Shown here one piece after another: positions 11,134-18,377 of a stretch of 64,000 nucleotides of DNA. Each line of letters opens with the position of its first letter. Within the stretch, counting starts at the first letter, position 1. Position numbers and translations under genes: made by a program. The notes below the pieces were generated by a model that saw only the letters and a program-made list of their open reading frames with translations, was not told the origin of the DNA and did no database searches. Source of the DNA: Azospirillum picis (lineage in GTDB: Bacteria; Pseudomonadota; Alphaproteobacteria; Azospirillales; Azospirillaceae); the NCBI RefSeq assembly GCF_017876115.1, contig NZ_JAGINO010000017.1, positions 98,345 through 162,344 of the forward strand. Reading direction: 5' to 3'.

Positions 11134-11424
11134 TCATGTGTGGCTGTCCCTTCCGTCGAGACGCTTGACGGCGGCGCCCTCCCACTCGGTCGAGGCGAAG
11201 TCGTCGGCGTGCCCGTGCTTGTTGGAATAGGCCTGCCCAGCGCCCGCGGGTGCGATGCCGACCCAGCCGATCCGGGCATGCAGCTCAACGTTCCTCGGCA
11301 TCCGCCGCAGGACGGCCTTCAAGTCGCCCCACCACTTAGCTTCTGCCTTCGTCATGGGGCGCCGTTCGCGCTTCTCCTCCACCGTCACGGCAGAGCGGGC
11401 GCGCTCCAACAGGTCAGCGGACAT
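11134..11424 (-). CDS. Hypothetical early phage protein
   Basis: The 96-residue product starts MSADLLERARSAVTVEEKRERRPMTKAEAKW and continues VLRRMPRNVELHARIGWVGIA. It overlaps the upstream gene by 11 nt. No known domain is visible. The basic helical N-terminus and beta-like middle suggest a small nucleic-acid-associated protein, but this is only an impression. Confidence 0.6.
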   Translation of the reverse strand: MSADLLERARSAVTVEEKRERRPMTKAEAKWWGDLKAVLRRMPRNVELHARIGWVGIAPAGAGQAYSNKHGHADDFASTEWEGAAVKRLDGRDSHT

Positions 11425-11896
11425 CGGCGGTCTCCTGCTGGAGGGCGGCGCGGGCATCGGCCATTGCCTTGCGGAATTCGGTCGTCCAGATCGACCCCTC
11501 GAAATCGACGAGGCGTCCCAGCACCTCCCGCATCGCCCGCTCGCGCTCCTGCGATGCGGAAAGCGCGGCCTCCCTTGCGTCGTGGCATCGATGATGCGCC
11601 GCCGCAGCCCTCTCGAATTTTGCCCTGGCATCGGCAAGCGCGGCCTCTGCGGCGGCGGCGCGTGCCTTGAAGTCGTCGCGCCCTTCCTCAGCGTAGGAGA
11701 GGCCCCAACCAAGGCGGGCGTTCTCCTTCGTCAGCCGCTCGATCTCCGCCCGCTGGGCCTCGATCAGGCGGTCCTTCTCTGCCTGCTCGTCAGCAATGGC
11801 GTCCATCAACTTTCCGATGCGGTCAAGCCGGATGTCGTCGAAACTCTCGGCGTCGTCGTCTTGCGGCGTCGCGGCGTTGGGGGTCACTTCGCTCAT
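11414..11896 (-). CDS. Coiled-coil phage protein
   Basis: The 160-residue acidic protein is almost entirely helical, with heptad-rich stretches (about residues 25-60, IGKLMDAIADEQAEKDRLIEA, and 70-130). It is not recognised. The start MSEVTPNAATPQDDD is the first with a neighbour-compatible spacing. It belongs to the leftward early operon. Confidence 0.65.
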   Translation of the reverse strand: MSEVTPNAATPQDDDAESFDDIRLDRIGKLMDAIADEQAEKDRLIEAQRAEIERLTKENARLGWGLSYAEEGRDDFKARAAAAEAALADARAKFERAAAAHHRCHDAREAALSASQERERAMREVLGRLVDFEGSIWTTEFRKAMADARAALQQETADVR

Positions 11897-11897
11897 T

Positions 11898-12089
11898 TCA
11901 GCCGGCTCCACAGCAGGGGCAGCATTCGTCGGTGTCGACCAGGAGGTGGGCGCCGCAGTCGCCGCAGCGATCTTCCGGGGCGAGCGACAGCATGTCGGGG
12001 GCGGGCGCACGGCACCGGTCCCCGGCAGTGGCGGGATGATCGCAGCCGGGGACGACGCAGGGCGTCGCGGCGGTGGGGGTCGTGCTCAT
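11898..12089 (-). CDS. Small double zinc-finger phage protein
   Basis: The 63-residue protein has two Cys/His clusters: CVVPGCDHPATAGDRC (about 11-26) and a rubredoxin-like knuckle pair CGDCGAHLLVDTDECCPCCG (about 40-60). The two clusters would bind at least one zinc. Role unknown; possibly a nucleic-acid or protein adaptor. Confidence 0.6.
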   Translation of the reverse strand: MSTTPTAATPCVVPGCDHPATAGDRCRAPAPDMLSLAPEDRCGDCGAHLLVDTDECCPCCGAG

Positions 12090-12093
12090 CGGT

Positions 12094-12426
12094 TCAGTCC
12101 TCATCATCGGCATCCAGCGGGCAATGCCGGCGGCTCTTGGCCGGCTCGCCGTCGCGGAGTTGGGGACAGTCGGGGTGGTTGCATTCGCCGTCCTTGCCGG
12201 CAACACAGTGGTCGAGTGGCGCAGCGGCATGGATGGCCATGGCTTGGTCCTCCGTCTCATCGCGCGGGTCCGGTTGGTTCCAGATTTCGCCGATGTTGGT
12301 GACGCTCAGCGCCTGCACCATTTCGGCGGTCAGGTGGCAGCCGGTCCCGCGGGCATCAGCGCGACGCAAGCGGTTCAGCGCGTCTTGCGCCAAGTCGGTC
12401 GCGGCGGTGGGGTTCGGGGCGGTCAT
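12094..12426 (-). CDS. Hypothetical phage protein with C-terminal Cys/His cluster
   Basis: The 110-residue product starts MTAPNPTAATDLAQDALNRLRRADARGTG and has CVAGKDGECNHPDCP near residues 74-88, a possible zinc site. Its ATG overlaps the stop of the upstream gene (ATGA), implying coupling. Function not recognised. Confidence 0.6.
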   Translation of the reverse strand: MTAPNPTAATDLAQDALNRLRRADARGTGCHLTAEMVQALSVTNIGEIWNQPDPRDETEDQAMAIHAAAPLDHCVAGKDGECNHPDCPQLRDGEPAKSRRHCPLDADDED

Positions 12427-12794
12427 CAAAGCCTCCTTTTCGCAGCGCGCTCTGTTTCGTGTTTGCGGTCCAGCCTCCGCCGCCTCTCGGTTCGCGGGCC
12501 GAGAGGATCAAACATGTCCATCTGCTTTGGTCGTGGCTGTGGACCGGGGGCGGGTGCGAGCGGCGTCTTTGGGGAGGCGGCGTCCAGCAACCGTGCCGAC
12601 CGGCACGCCATATCGTCGTCAAGCTGCCGCTCGCTTTCGGTAGCCTCGCTCCACGATTTGTAACCGCGCGCTCGCATGGCATCTGCCTTTGCGGTAAGCC
12701 GCGCGATCTCCAAGTCGATCCCCTGTTGAGCGCAGATTTCCCGGCAAATCTGTCTGGTGAATTCTGATATTGCGCCCTCTCCCGTCTCAGCCAT
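12426..12794 (-). CDS. Phage protein with clamp-binding-like QMDMF peptide
   Basis: The 122-residue protein is helical and charged (ATAKADAMRARGYKSWSEATESERQLDDD) with a Pro-rich linker, then KQMDMFDPLG near residue 90. QMDMF resembles the bacterial sliding-clamp-binding pentapeptide consensus QL(S/D)LF, so it might recruit the host DnaN clamp during phage replication or repair. This is inference from a short motif. The start directly abuts the upstream stop after GAGGGGAAG. Confidence 0.6.
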   Translation of the reverse strand: MAETGEGAISEFTRQICREICAQQGIDLEIARLTAKADAMRARGYKSWSEATESERQLDDDMACRSARLLDAASPKTPLAPAPGPQPRPKQMDMFDPLGPRTERRRRLDRKHETERAAKRRL

Positions 12795-13787
12795 TTACTT
12801 GCCCTCCCCGGCGGCGCGGAGGGCGGCGTCGTAGGTCCGCACCAGATCGGCGATTGCCCCGACGCGACCATCCTCGGCGGCGATAGTGTCCAGGCGGGCA
12901 TAGGCGATGCGCAGGGCATCCATCACCACCTCCGGAGCGGCCGGAGCGGATGCGCGGGCGGCGGCAAGCCATGCCTGTTTTGCCGCATCCGTCAGATGAT
13001 CCCACGCGCGATCTCGATCCGCGTCGGGGCGAAGGGTGTCCAGCGACAGCCAGTAAGCCCACGCGATCCGCTTGGCCACCTCGCTCACGCTGCCGCCCTG
13101 CGCGGGCTGGAGCGCAACCGGCGTGCCAAGCCCGGCATGCTCGGTGAAGTCCGCCAGCAGTTCGTATCCGGCCGCCATCGTCGGCGCGTCGTGCATCTCC
13201 CTCAGGAGGTCCATACACAGTTTGGATACGCCGCGCTCGTCGTCGGGGTCGCCGCCTTCCTGCCGCGAAGCCTCATTGATGGCGGTGACGGTCAGCGCCA
13301 CGATACGCGAGACGGTCGCGTCGCCTCCTTCGGCGTTCACCTTCTCTTCGACGCGGGCAGCCAAGGACAGCAGCTTGGCAAGCGGCGGTGCCTCGGGCTG
13401 CGCCACGGACGGGGCGGCAGGCGCCGGAGACGGGGCGGCGCGACGGTTCCAGGCGTACCAGTTGAAGACGCCATCCTCGTCCATGGTCCTGCCGACGAGA
13501 ATGCCATCAACCGGCGCGTCGGTCGGCGGCGCAATGGCTGCCAGGATTTCGGCGGGGTCGGTGTCGGCCAGATCGTCAGGCACTTCCTGCTGCACATAGC
13601 GCATGTCGTAGCCGTGGCTGGCGGCGACCATCTTCATCGTCAGGAAGCTACTGGCCTCTTCGCGATCCGTCGAAGCCAAGGCAAGGTCCCACATGCGAGG
13701 AACCCAAGAACCATCGGGTGAATGGACCGGCTGGAGCGCGTAGGGCAGCAGGGCCGGTATCGTGGTCGTGGTGGTTTCGGTGGTCAT
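12795..13787 (-). CDS. Hypothetical 330-residue phage protein
   Basis: It is not recognised. It starts with a Thr-rich stretch (MTTETTTTTIPALLPYALQP), has Pro/Ala linkers around residue 118-133, and is otherwise acidic and helical, with repeated DAAKQAWLAAARAS and TYDAALRAAGEG-type segments. Size and position in the leftward early operon suggest a non-structural accessory protein, perhaps built from several small modules joined by linkers. Confidence 0.65.
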   Translation of the reverse strand: MTTETTTTTIPALLPYALQPVHSPDGSWVPRMWDLALASTDREEASSFLTMKMVAASHGYDMRYVQQEVPDDLADTDPAEILAAIAPPTDAPVDGILVGRTMDEDGVFNWYAWNRRAAPSPAPAAPSVAQPEAPPLAKLLSLAARVEEKVNAEGGDATVSRIVALTVTAINEASRQEGGDPDDERGVSKLCMDLLREMHDAPTMAAGYELLADFTEHAGLGTPVALQPAQGGSVSEVAKRIAWAYWLSLDTLRPDADRDRAWDHLTDAAKQAWLAAARASAPAAPEVVMDALRIAYARLDTIAAEDGRVGAIADLVRTYDAALRAAGEGK

Positions 13788-13792
13788 ATCGG

Positions 13793-14029
13793 CTACTCCA
13801 TGTCTCGGTCGCAGAAGGACTGATAGTCCTCGTCCTCCTGCCGCTGACGGTCGGCGGCATCGTCAGCCGGTTCGTCCTGGCTGCTGGGATGGCTGGCCCT
13901 GGCCTCTCGCATCGCCGCTTCGAGGATTGCGCCGGCCTGTTCGGCAGTCAGATCGAGGTCGAAGTTGAATGCCTCGTCCTGTGCGGCTCGGATCATTGCG
14001 GCAGTGACAGTTGTGGTCTTGTCGGTCAT
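13793..14029 (-). CDS. Small acidic phage protein
   Basis: The 78-residue protein has a helical centre (TAAMIRAAQDEAFNFDLDL, then TAEQAGAILEAAMREARA) and a very acidic, Gln-rich C-terminus (RQRQEDEDYQSFCDRDME). Not recognised. It begins only five bases from the next gene, consistent with one operon. Confidence 0.6.
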   Translation of the reverse strand: MTDKTTTVTAAMIRAAQDEAFNFDLDLTAEQAGAILEAAMREARASHPSSQDEPADDAADRQRQEDEDYQSFCDRDME

Positions 14030-14061
14030 GGTGGTCTCCTGCGCTCTGCGCGCTTGTGGGG

Positions 14062-14241
14062 TCAGGCGGCCTGTCCGGCGCGGTACGCCTCTGCCTCGGC
14101 GCGGGCGAGCGCCAGCTCCAGCGCCGGCATCTCGGGCGCGTCATCGGTGGGGGAGGGGCTGTCGCGCCCCTCCAGGTGATCGAACCGGTGCCGGGCGGCG
14201 TGGCGCCTGGCGCTCCGGATGGCGCGGGAGGAGGGGCGCAT
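14062..14241 (-). CDS. Short basic-to-acidic phage protein coupled to recT
   Basis: The 59-residue product starts MRPSSRAIRSARRHAARHRF and ends in an Ala/Glu helix. Its ATG overlaps the recT stop (ATGA), so it is probably translated with recT. Function unknown; an accessory to recombination is possible from position only. Confidence 0.55.
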   Translation of the reverse strand: MRPSSRAIRSARRHAARHRFDHLEGRDSPSPTDDAPEMPALELALARAEAEAYRAGQAA

Positions 14242-15377
14242 CACTTCGGCCCCCGCAGCTCGGCGGCCAGGCCGTCGGCGAAGTCGTTCCAGTCCGGGAA
14301 CAGGTCGTCCGGGATGGCCTTCAGCGTGGCTGCGTGCTTCGCCTTGAAGGCGACCAGGGCGTCGATGGTCTTGCACTCGCCAGCCTCGGCCTTCAGTTCC
14401 GCGACCTTGGCCGGCCAGTCGATGGGGGTCTGCGCCTCGGCCGCCGCCGGCGCGGTGCCCTGCGGCTGCTCGACCACCTCACCCGTCTCCGGATCGTGCG
14501 GCGTCTCCGGCTGCTCGCCCTGCGGCTCCTGTTCGGGCGCCGTCTCGTCGCCGCCGACCACGGTGAAATCGCCGTCCAGCACGCGATCCAGGCCCTGCGT
14601 CTCGCCGTCCTCGGCCCGGCCGTCCAGCACCACCGCGTTCGCCATCTCGATCGACATGGGCAGGTACTTCGACAGCCGGCGAATGACCGTCTTCTTGCCC
14701 ATCTCCTCGTAGGCGGTGAGCCAGGGGGTGTTGGTCTTGTTGAAGCGCTTGGCCGTCTGGTAGCCCTGCGAGCTGTCGCGGACCGCGTTCACCTCGGCGG
14801 CAGACATGAATTCGAACTGGACGCCGCCGCCCTTCAGCTTCGCCACGGCGTAGAAGCCTGTGATCTTGCCGCGGTCGCCGGCCAGGAACGGCTTGTGGGT
14901 GATGCTGTCGGCGGTGCCGTAGTCGATGTCGAAGGCGTCGCGCTCGTGGACCACGCGTGCCGACAGGCTCTCGATCTGGCCAGAGCGGCGGGCGAGGTCG
15001 ATCAGGCCCTTGTACCCGACGATGATCTGCACCTCGGTCGCCTGCTTGCGGCGGTTCTCGAAGGGGATCAGGTAGATGTGCCCCTGCGGCGTGTTCGGCT
15101 CCAGGCCCATCTGCGCGCAGACCACGACCGCGCCGAACAGGCTCTCGATCGTGCAATCCATCAGCTTCGGCGTGGTCCGCAGCGCGCCCAGCGCGATCTT
15201 CATCATGCGGTCGGGCGTCATGTGCGCCGGCAGGAGCGCCTTCAGGGTCTCCTTGTTGGCGTCGAAGAAGGCGGCGACGGTGCTGCCGCCGGCCTGCTTG
15301 GCGACCTGCCGGCCGGCCTGGCGCAGCTCCGCCAGCGAGCGGCCGGGGGTAGTCGCAGCGGGGTTCGTGGTGGTCAT
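14241..15377 (-). CDS. recT: RecT-family single-strand annealing protein
   Basis: The 378-residue recombinase anneals complementary single strands in phage recombination. The RecT core spans about residues 40-240 and includes MMKIALGALRTTPKL, SLFGAVVVCAQMGLEPNTPQGHIYLIPF, IIVGYKGLIDLARRSGQI and NKTNTPWLTAYEEMGKKTVIRRLSKYLP. The C-terminal third is an acidic Pro/Glu linker followed by a helical domain. It lies directly downstream of a RecE-like nuclease, making the usual exonuclease/annealase pair. Confidence 0.93.
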   Translation of the reverse strand: MTTTNPAATTPGRSLAELRQAGRQVAKQAGGSTVAAFFDANKETLKALLPAHMTPDRMMKIALGALRTTPKLMDCTIESLFGAVVVCAQMGLEPNTPQGHIYLIPFENRRKQATEVQIIVGYKGLIDLARRSGQIESLSARVVHERDAFDIDYGTADSITHKPFLAGDRGKITGFYAVAKLKGGGVQFEFMSAAEVNAVRDSSQGYQTAKRFNKTNTPWLTAYEEMGKKTVIRRLSKYLPMSIEMANAVVLDGRAEDGETQGLDRVLDGDFTVVGGDETAPEQEPQGEQPETPHDPETGEVVEQPQGTAPAAAEAQTPIDWPAKVAELKAEAGECKTIDALVAFKAKHAATLKAIPDDLFPDWNDFADGLAAELRGPK

Positions 15378-15389
15378 GATGCGGGATCC

Positions 15390-16211
15390 TTAGCGGTGCG
15401 CCCACTCGGGCAGGTCAAGGCGTTCCAGGCTCGCGGAATGGCCGGGCCAGACGTCGTTGAGCAGGCTCTCGGCGAAAGCGGCCTTGGTGTCGGAGAGGCG
15501 TTCGCGCGCCTTGTCCATGTCGATGGCGTCCAGTTCGTAGACGCCGACCAGGAAGGGGGCCGCCTTTTCGACGGCGATGAAGATGAAGGCCTCGGGCTCC
15601 CACCCGGCGGCAGCGGCCACGCCGTCGCAGTAGTGGGCGGCCTGCCAGTGGTAGCGGTATTCGGCGGCGGACCGGGCGAACTCGCGGGGGCTGGCGTCGG
15701 TGGTGGACTTCAGGTCGACGATCACCCGCATGTCCGGCCGCAGTCCGTCGGCGCGGCCGCGCAACAGCAGGCCGGTTTCCGGGCAGGTCCAGTAGAACGA
15801 CCGCTCGACCAGCAGGCCGGCCGGCGCCAGCAGTTCGCCAGCGATGGGATGGGCGTGGGCGGCGTCGCGGATGCGGCAGGCCTCGTCGAACTCGGCGCGC
15901 TTCACCAGTTCCCGGCCGTCGGCTCGCTCCGCCTCAGCCTTGTAGGCGGCGGTGCGGCTGTCGAAGCGCTCCAGGTCGGTGGCGCAGAACCGGGCGTCCA
16001 GCGTGTCGGGCTCCAGCACGGCGCAGTGGATCAGGGTGCCGAAGCGCTGGGTGGCGGTCTCCCTGCGGATCCCGAAGCGCATCCGGGCCGGGCTGTCGGC
16101 GAAGGCGCGGAGCATGGAGACCGACGCGCCAGGGCCGGCATGGTAGGCCTCGGCGTCGATCTCATAGACGCCCGGGGCGATGTCGGCGGGGACGGTGTGC
16201 AGGGCGTTCAT
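15390..16211 (-). CDS. RecE-like PD-(D/E)XK exonuclease
   Basis: The 273-residue nuclease probably resects double-stranded ends for RecT. The core motif GRADGLRPDMRVIVDLKSTTDA (about 168-189) supplies the catalytic Asp and the D-x-K of the fold; the upstream FGTLIHCAVLEPDTL (about 57-71) is the conserved His-bearing helix. Downstream YHWQAAHYCDGV carries the usual QxxxY-type helix. The start overlaps a 52-residue gene by ATGA. Length is near the C-terminal nuclease domain of RecE. Confidence 0.85.
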   Translation of the reverse strand: MNALHTVPADIAPGVYEIDAEAYHAGPGASVSMLRAFADSPARMRFGIRRETATQRFGTLIHCAVLEPDTLDARFCATDLERFDSRTAAYKAEAERADGRELVKRAEFDEACRIRDAAHAHPIAGELLAPAGLLVERSFYWTCPETGLLLRGRADGLRPDMRVIVDLKSTTDASPREFARSAAEYRYHWQAAHYCDGVAAAAGWEPEAFIFIAVEKAAPFLVGVYELDAIDMDKARERLSDTKAAFAESLLNDVWPGHSASLERLDLPEWAHR

Positions 16212-16366
16212 GCGTCGAGATCCTCCCTCCAGCCATCCTCAAGGGCTTCAATCTCCGCCTCCAGCTCCTCCACCTCCTGGGCGGTGAGCCGCAGCGGGAG
16301 ATGGCGCTCGGCGGCGAAGCGGATTTCGCGGCGGACCGCGGGCAGGGCGTGGGTTGGTGCGTGCAT
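16208..16366 (-). CDS. 52-residue protein coupled to the RecE-like gene
   Basis: MHAPTHALPAVRREIRFAAE begins the product, which continues with a helix rich in Glu (AQEVEELEAEIEALEDGW). The stop overlaps the nuclease start (ATGA), supporting translation. Unknown function; perhaps a small helical adaptor. Confidence 0.55.
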   Translation of the reverse strand: MHAPTHALPAVRREIRFAAERHLPLRLTAQEVEELEAEIEALEDGWREDLDA

Positions 16367-16372
16367 CGCCCG

Positions 16373-16606
16373 TCACTCCGCGGCGGCCGGGAAGCTGGTC
16401 CGGCTGGCAATCAGCCCGTCGATGTCGCTCTCCAGATCGGCGAGAGCGTCGCGCAGGGCCTTCACGGACCACTTCAGCTCCGGGTAGAGCCGGCAGTCCT
16501 TGCCGGCGACGGTGACGACGGCGTGCAGGAAAGCGCCGGACCTGTCGCGGAGGCCGGCCAGGTCGACCGCTTCTTCTTCGGCGCGGGTGCGGGGAAAACC
16601 GTCCAT
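16373..16606 (-). CDS. Hypothetical phage protein
   Basis: The 77-residue product starts MDGFPRTRAEEEAVDLAGLRDRSG and contains LKWSVKALRDALADLESDID, a strongly helical stretch. It lies seven bases from the next gene in the operon. Not recognised. Confidence 0.55.
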   Translation of the reverse strand: MDGFPRTRAEEEAVDLAGLRDRSGAFLHAVVTVAGKDCRLYPELKWSVKALRDALADLESDIDGLIASRTSFPAAAE

Positions 16607-16610
16607 GGTG

Positions 16611-16727
16611 TCAGGCTCCCAAGGCGAGCAGGAGGAAGCCGCCGAAGACGACCAGGGCGCCTCCGAAGGCGGCGGTTTCGAGCAGGTCGCGGGCGATGCC
16701 ACGCAGGGTGATGCGAGGGCGGGGCAT
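16611..16727 (-). CDS. 38-residue single-span membrane peptide
   Basis: MPRPRITLRGIARDLLETAA is followed by a hydrophobic run (GGALVVFGGFLLLALGA), giving one membrane span with a basic N-terminus inside. It fits a gap between two operon genes; too short to identify. It could be a small membrane effector. Confidence 0.45.
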   Translation of the reverse strand: MPRPRITLRGIARDLLETAAFGGALVVFGGFLLLALGA

Positions 16728-16731
16728 CGGG

Positions 16732-17058
16732 TCAGCCCTCCGCCTTGCCGAAGGCGCCGCAGTAGCCGCGCCCCGTGTTCCCGGCGCCGATTTCGCGCTC
16801 GTAGGCGCTGCGCTCCTTGCCGCTCCGCTCGAAGGAGTTCTCCTTGCGCCACGCCATGCAGCCGGAGGCGATGCAGTTGCTTCCCGCCACGGTGCTTGTG
16901 CGCTGCTCCCCGCCCTCAGCCAGCGTGAGGGCTCTGTTTCCGACCATCTGGACTGGCGCGACCCCGGTTGCTATCGCCGCATCCGACCCGGTGTCCTGCA
17001 CAGCGACCCGAGCGAGTGGGCACCACTTCGCCCGAGCCTCCCGTTCTGTCATCAGCAT
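16732..17058 (-). CDS. Cys-containing phage protein (WCP...CMAWR type)
   Basis: The 108-residue product has four well-spaced Cys: KWCPLARV (about 13), NCIASGCMAWR (about 62-67) and GYCGAFG (about 99). This Cys pattern recurs in small proteins of many phages and may hold zinc or an Fe-S cluster; the role is unknown. GGAGAAG lies 6 nt before the first ATG. MTEREARAKW is an alternative start two codons later. Confidence 0.65.
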   Translation of the reverse strand: MLMTEREARAKWCPLARVAVQDTGSDAAIATGVAPVQMVGNRALTLAEGGEQRTSTVAGSNCIASGCMAWRKENSFERSGKERSAYEREIGAGNTGRGYCGAFGKAEG

Positions 17059-17140
17059 TTCTGCTTCTCCATCAGCTTGCCTCAGCCGCCACGCAGCGGC
17101 TCAGGGAAGCGCCCGGCACTGCCGGGCGGGCGCGATATGA

Positions 17141-17329
17141 TCAGGCGTAGCTTTGGCAGAGGCGGCAGAAGCAGGGGCCGTGGTATTCCTCGGGGTGTTC
17201 GTCATGCTTCGTCGTGGCCTCAAGCAGCTCGTCGCTCCATTGCGCATTGGCCGGGTCCGACAGCGCGGCGGTGATTTCGGCGATGGTGCCGTTGCACACG
17301 GCGGCGATGGTTTCGCTGGTGATGCTCAT
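17141..17329 (-). CDS. Small phage protein with C-terminal CxCxxC
   Basis: The 62-residue protein starts MSITSETIAAVCNGTIAEIT, has an acidic helical middle, and ends HGPCFCRLCQSYA, a compact Cys cluster suited to metal binding. A frame runs far upstream without a start and is a shadow. Function unknown. Confidence 0.55.
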   Translation of the reverse strand: MSITSETIAAVCNGTIAEITAALSDPANAQWSDELLEATTKHDEHPEEYHGPCFCRLCQSYA

Positions 17330-17355
17330 CGTCGTGTCCTTGCTTGTTGAAAGAC

Positions 17356-17386
17356 CCGCCGGACAGCCTTTGCAGATGTCCGGCGG
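17356..17386 (-). terminator. Hairpin in the leftward early operon
   Basis: A 10-bp perfect inverted repeat (CCGCCGGACA and complement, 11-nt loop) is followed on the leftward transcript by GTCTTTC. It sits between two early genes, so it is a candidate attenuator that antitermination would have to pass. Confidence 0.45.
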
Positions 17387-17447
17387 TGAGTTGCGGAGGC
17401 TGGAAGCGCCCATGAGGGCAGGGGTACGCGGCGAACCGCGAAACTGG

Positions 17448-17738
17448 TCAGAAGGGGATGACTTCGCCGTCAGCGTCGGTCTTCGGGGGGTTGATGGCGG
17501 CCTCGTAGTTGACCCGGCCGTCGCTATCGAGAAGCCGGAGAGCAGCCTCAAGCCGGGCCTCACAACAGCGCAGCGCAGCGCGCAATCCTTCCGCCTCAGT
17601 CTTGGCCTGCTTCGCGTCGTACTCGGCGTGGAAGGCCCGGCCCTTGGCTTCGCTGGCTTCCGCCTTGGCGCGCTCCTGCTCTTTGATCGCCCCTTCCAGG
17701 CGGTCCAAGATGTCTTGAACGATGTCTCCGGCTTCCAT
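17448..17738 (-). CDS. Coiled-coil phage protein
   Basis: The 96-residue product is mostly a charged helix (residues 5-70: QDILDRLEGAIKEQERAKAE onward) with a short C-terminal tail GRVNYEAAINPPKTDADGEV. Not recognised; possibly an oligomeric scaffold or regulator. Confidence 0.6.
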   Translation of the reverse strand: MEAGDIVQDILDRLEGAIKEQERAKAEASEAKGRAFHAEYDAKQAKTEAEGLRAALRCCEARLEAALRLLDSDGRVNYEAAINPPKTDADGEVIPF

Positions 17739-17777
17739 GGTGTCGTCCTCTGTGTGTGGGGAGGGTCAGGCGGCCGG

Positions 17778-18149
17778 CTATTCGCAGGACGAGGATGAAG
17801 GCGACCCACTGTCGGAACCGCTCGATCCGCTGTCGTAGGAGGGCGAGGAGCAGGACGACGAGCTGTCGTAGATGCTGTGGTGAGCCACAGAGCCCGCGAT
17901 GGATGACGGGGTGAGCGGAACCGGCACGCCGGTGGCAAGGCCCATCACGAAGCCCGTGCCGTCGTCTCCTCCGCCAGAAGTGGCGTTGCGCGAGGCGGGG
18001 GCCGATGCGACCGGCCGGGTTCGCGACCGCAAGGTTTCCGCCGCTCGATGATTGGCGGCGTTCAGGCTCTGCATCGTTTCCTCATGCGCCGCGCGAATTT
18101 CGCTCTGCGCTTGCTGGGGGTCGAACTTGCTGTGGTTTGCTGCGCCCAT
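17778..18149 (-). CDS. First leftward early gene, Ser-rich tail
   Basis: The 123-residue protein starts MGAANHSKFDPQQAQSEIRA, has a helical N-terminal half (10-45), a Gly-rich segment GGGDDGTGFVMGLATG (about 68-83) and ends in a 28-residue Ser/Asp/Gly tract with two Cys, the last two residues being Cys-Glu. Ser-rich Cys-ending tails like this occur on small phage and plasmid proteins of unknown role. It is the first gene after the PL-like promoter. Confidence 0.6.
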   Translation of the reverse strand: MGAANHSKFDPQQAQSEIRAAHEETMQSLNAANHRAAETLRSRTRPVASAPASRNATSGGGDDGTGFVMGLATGVPVPLTPSSIAGSVAHHSIYDSSSSCSSPSYDSGSSGSDSGSPSSSSCE

Positions 18150-18243
18150 GGGGATCGTCCCTCTCCAGGAAGGCCGCCGGACCCTTGGGGGCAGGCCCGG
18201 CGGCAGTGGGGCCAGCCGGTCCGGGGGTGGCTGGTGAGGAGAT

Positions 18244-18260
18244 ATCACCACAGTGGTGAT
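18244..18260. promoter_or_regulatory. Operator O1 (perfect dyad) over PL-like promoter
   Basis: ATCACCACAGTGGTGAT is a perfect dyad about one central base. It lies 5 nt downstream of the reverse-strand -35 box at 18266-18271, so repressor bound here would cover the -10 region of the leftward early promoter. The same site and spacing recur at 20847. Confidence 0.85.
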
Positions 18261-18271
18261 TAGTCGGTCAA
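18254..18271 (-). promoter_or_regulatory. PL-like leftward early promoter
   Basis: Reverse-strand TTGACC (18271-18266) followed after about 18 nt by TGATAT; operator O1 fills the spacer. Transcription would enter the 17778 gene and the recombination/int operon after a leader of about 95 nt. The same TTGAC plus operator design occurs at the rightward promoter. Confidence 0.65.
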
Positions 18272-18279
18272 GTGGAAAA

Positions 18280-18296
18280 ATCACCAATGTGGTGAT
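18280..18296. promoter_or_regulatory. Operator O2
   Basis: ATCACCAATGTGGTGAT, one mismatch from a perfect dyad, centred 36 bp from O1. It lies between the PL-like promoter and the divergent membrane-protein gene at 18378 and may serve cooperative binding or control of that gene. Confidence 0.75.
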
Positions 18297-18377
18297 GTGC
18301 TGCCGATGGTTGCCGCTTGATAATGCGGTTGCGCGTTTGTGGTATGGCTCGCGCCGTGATTGGGACTGGGGGGCGAT

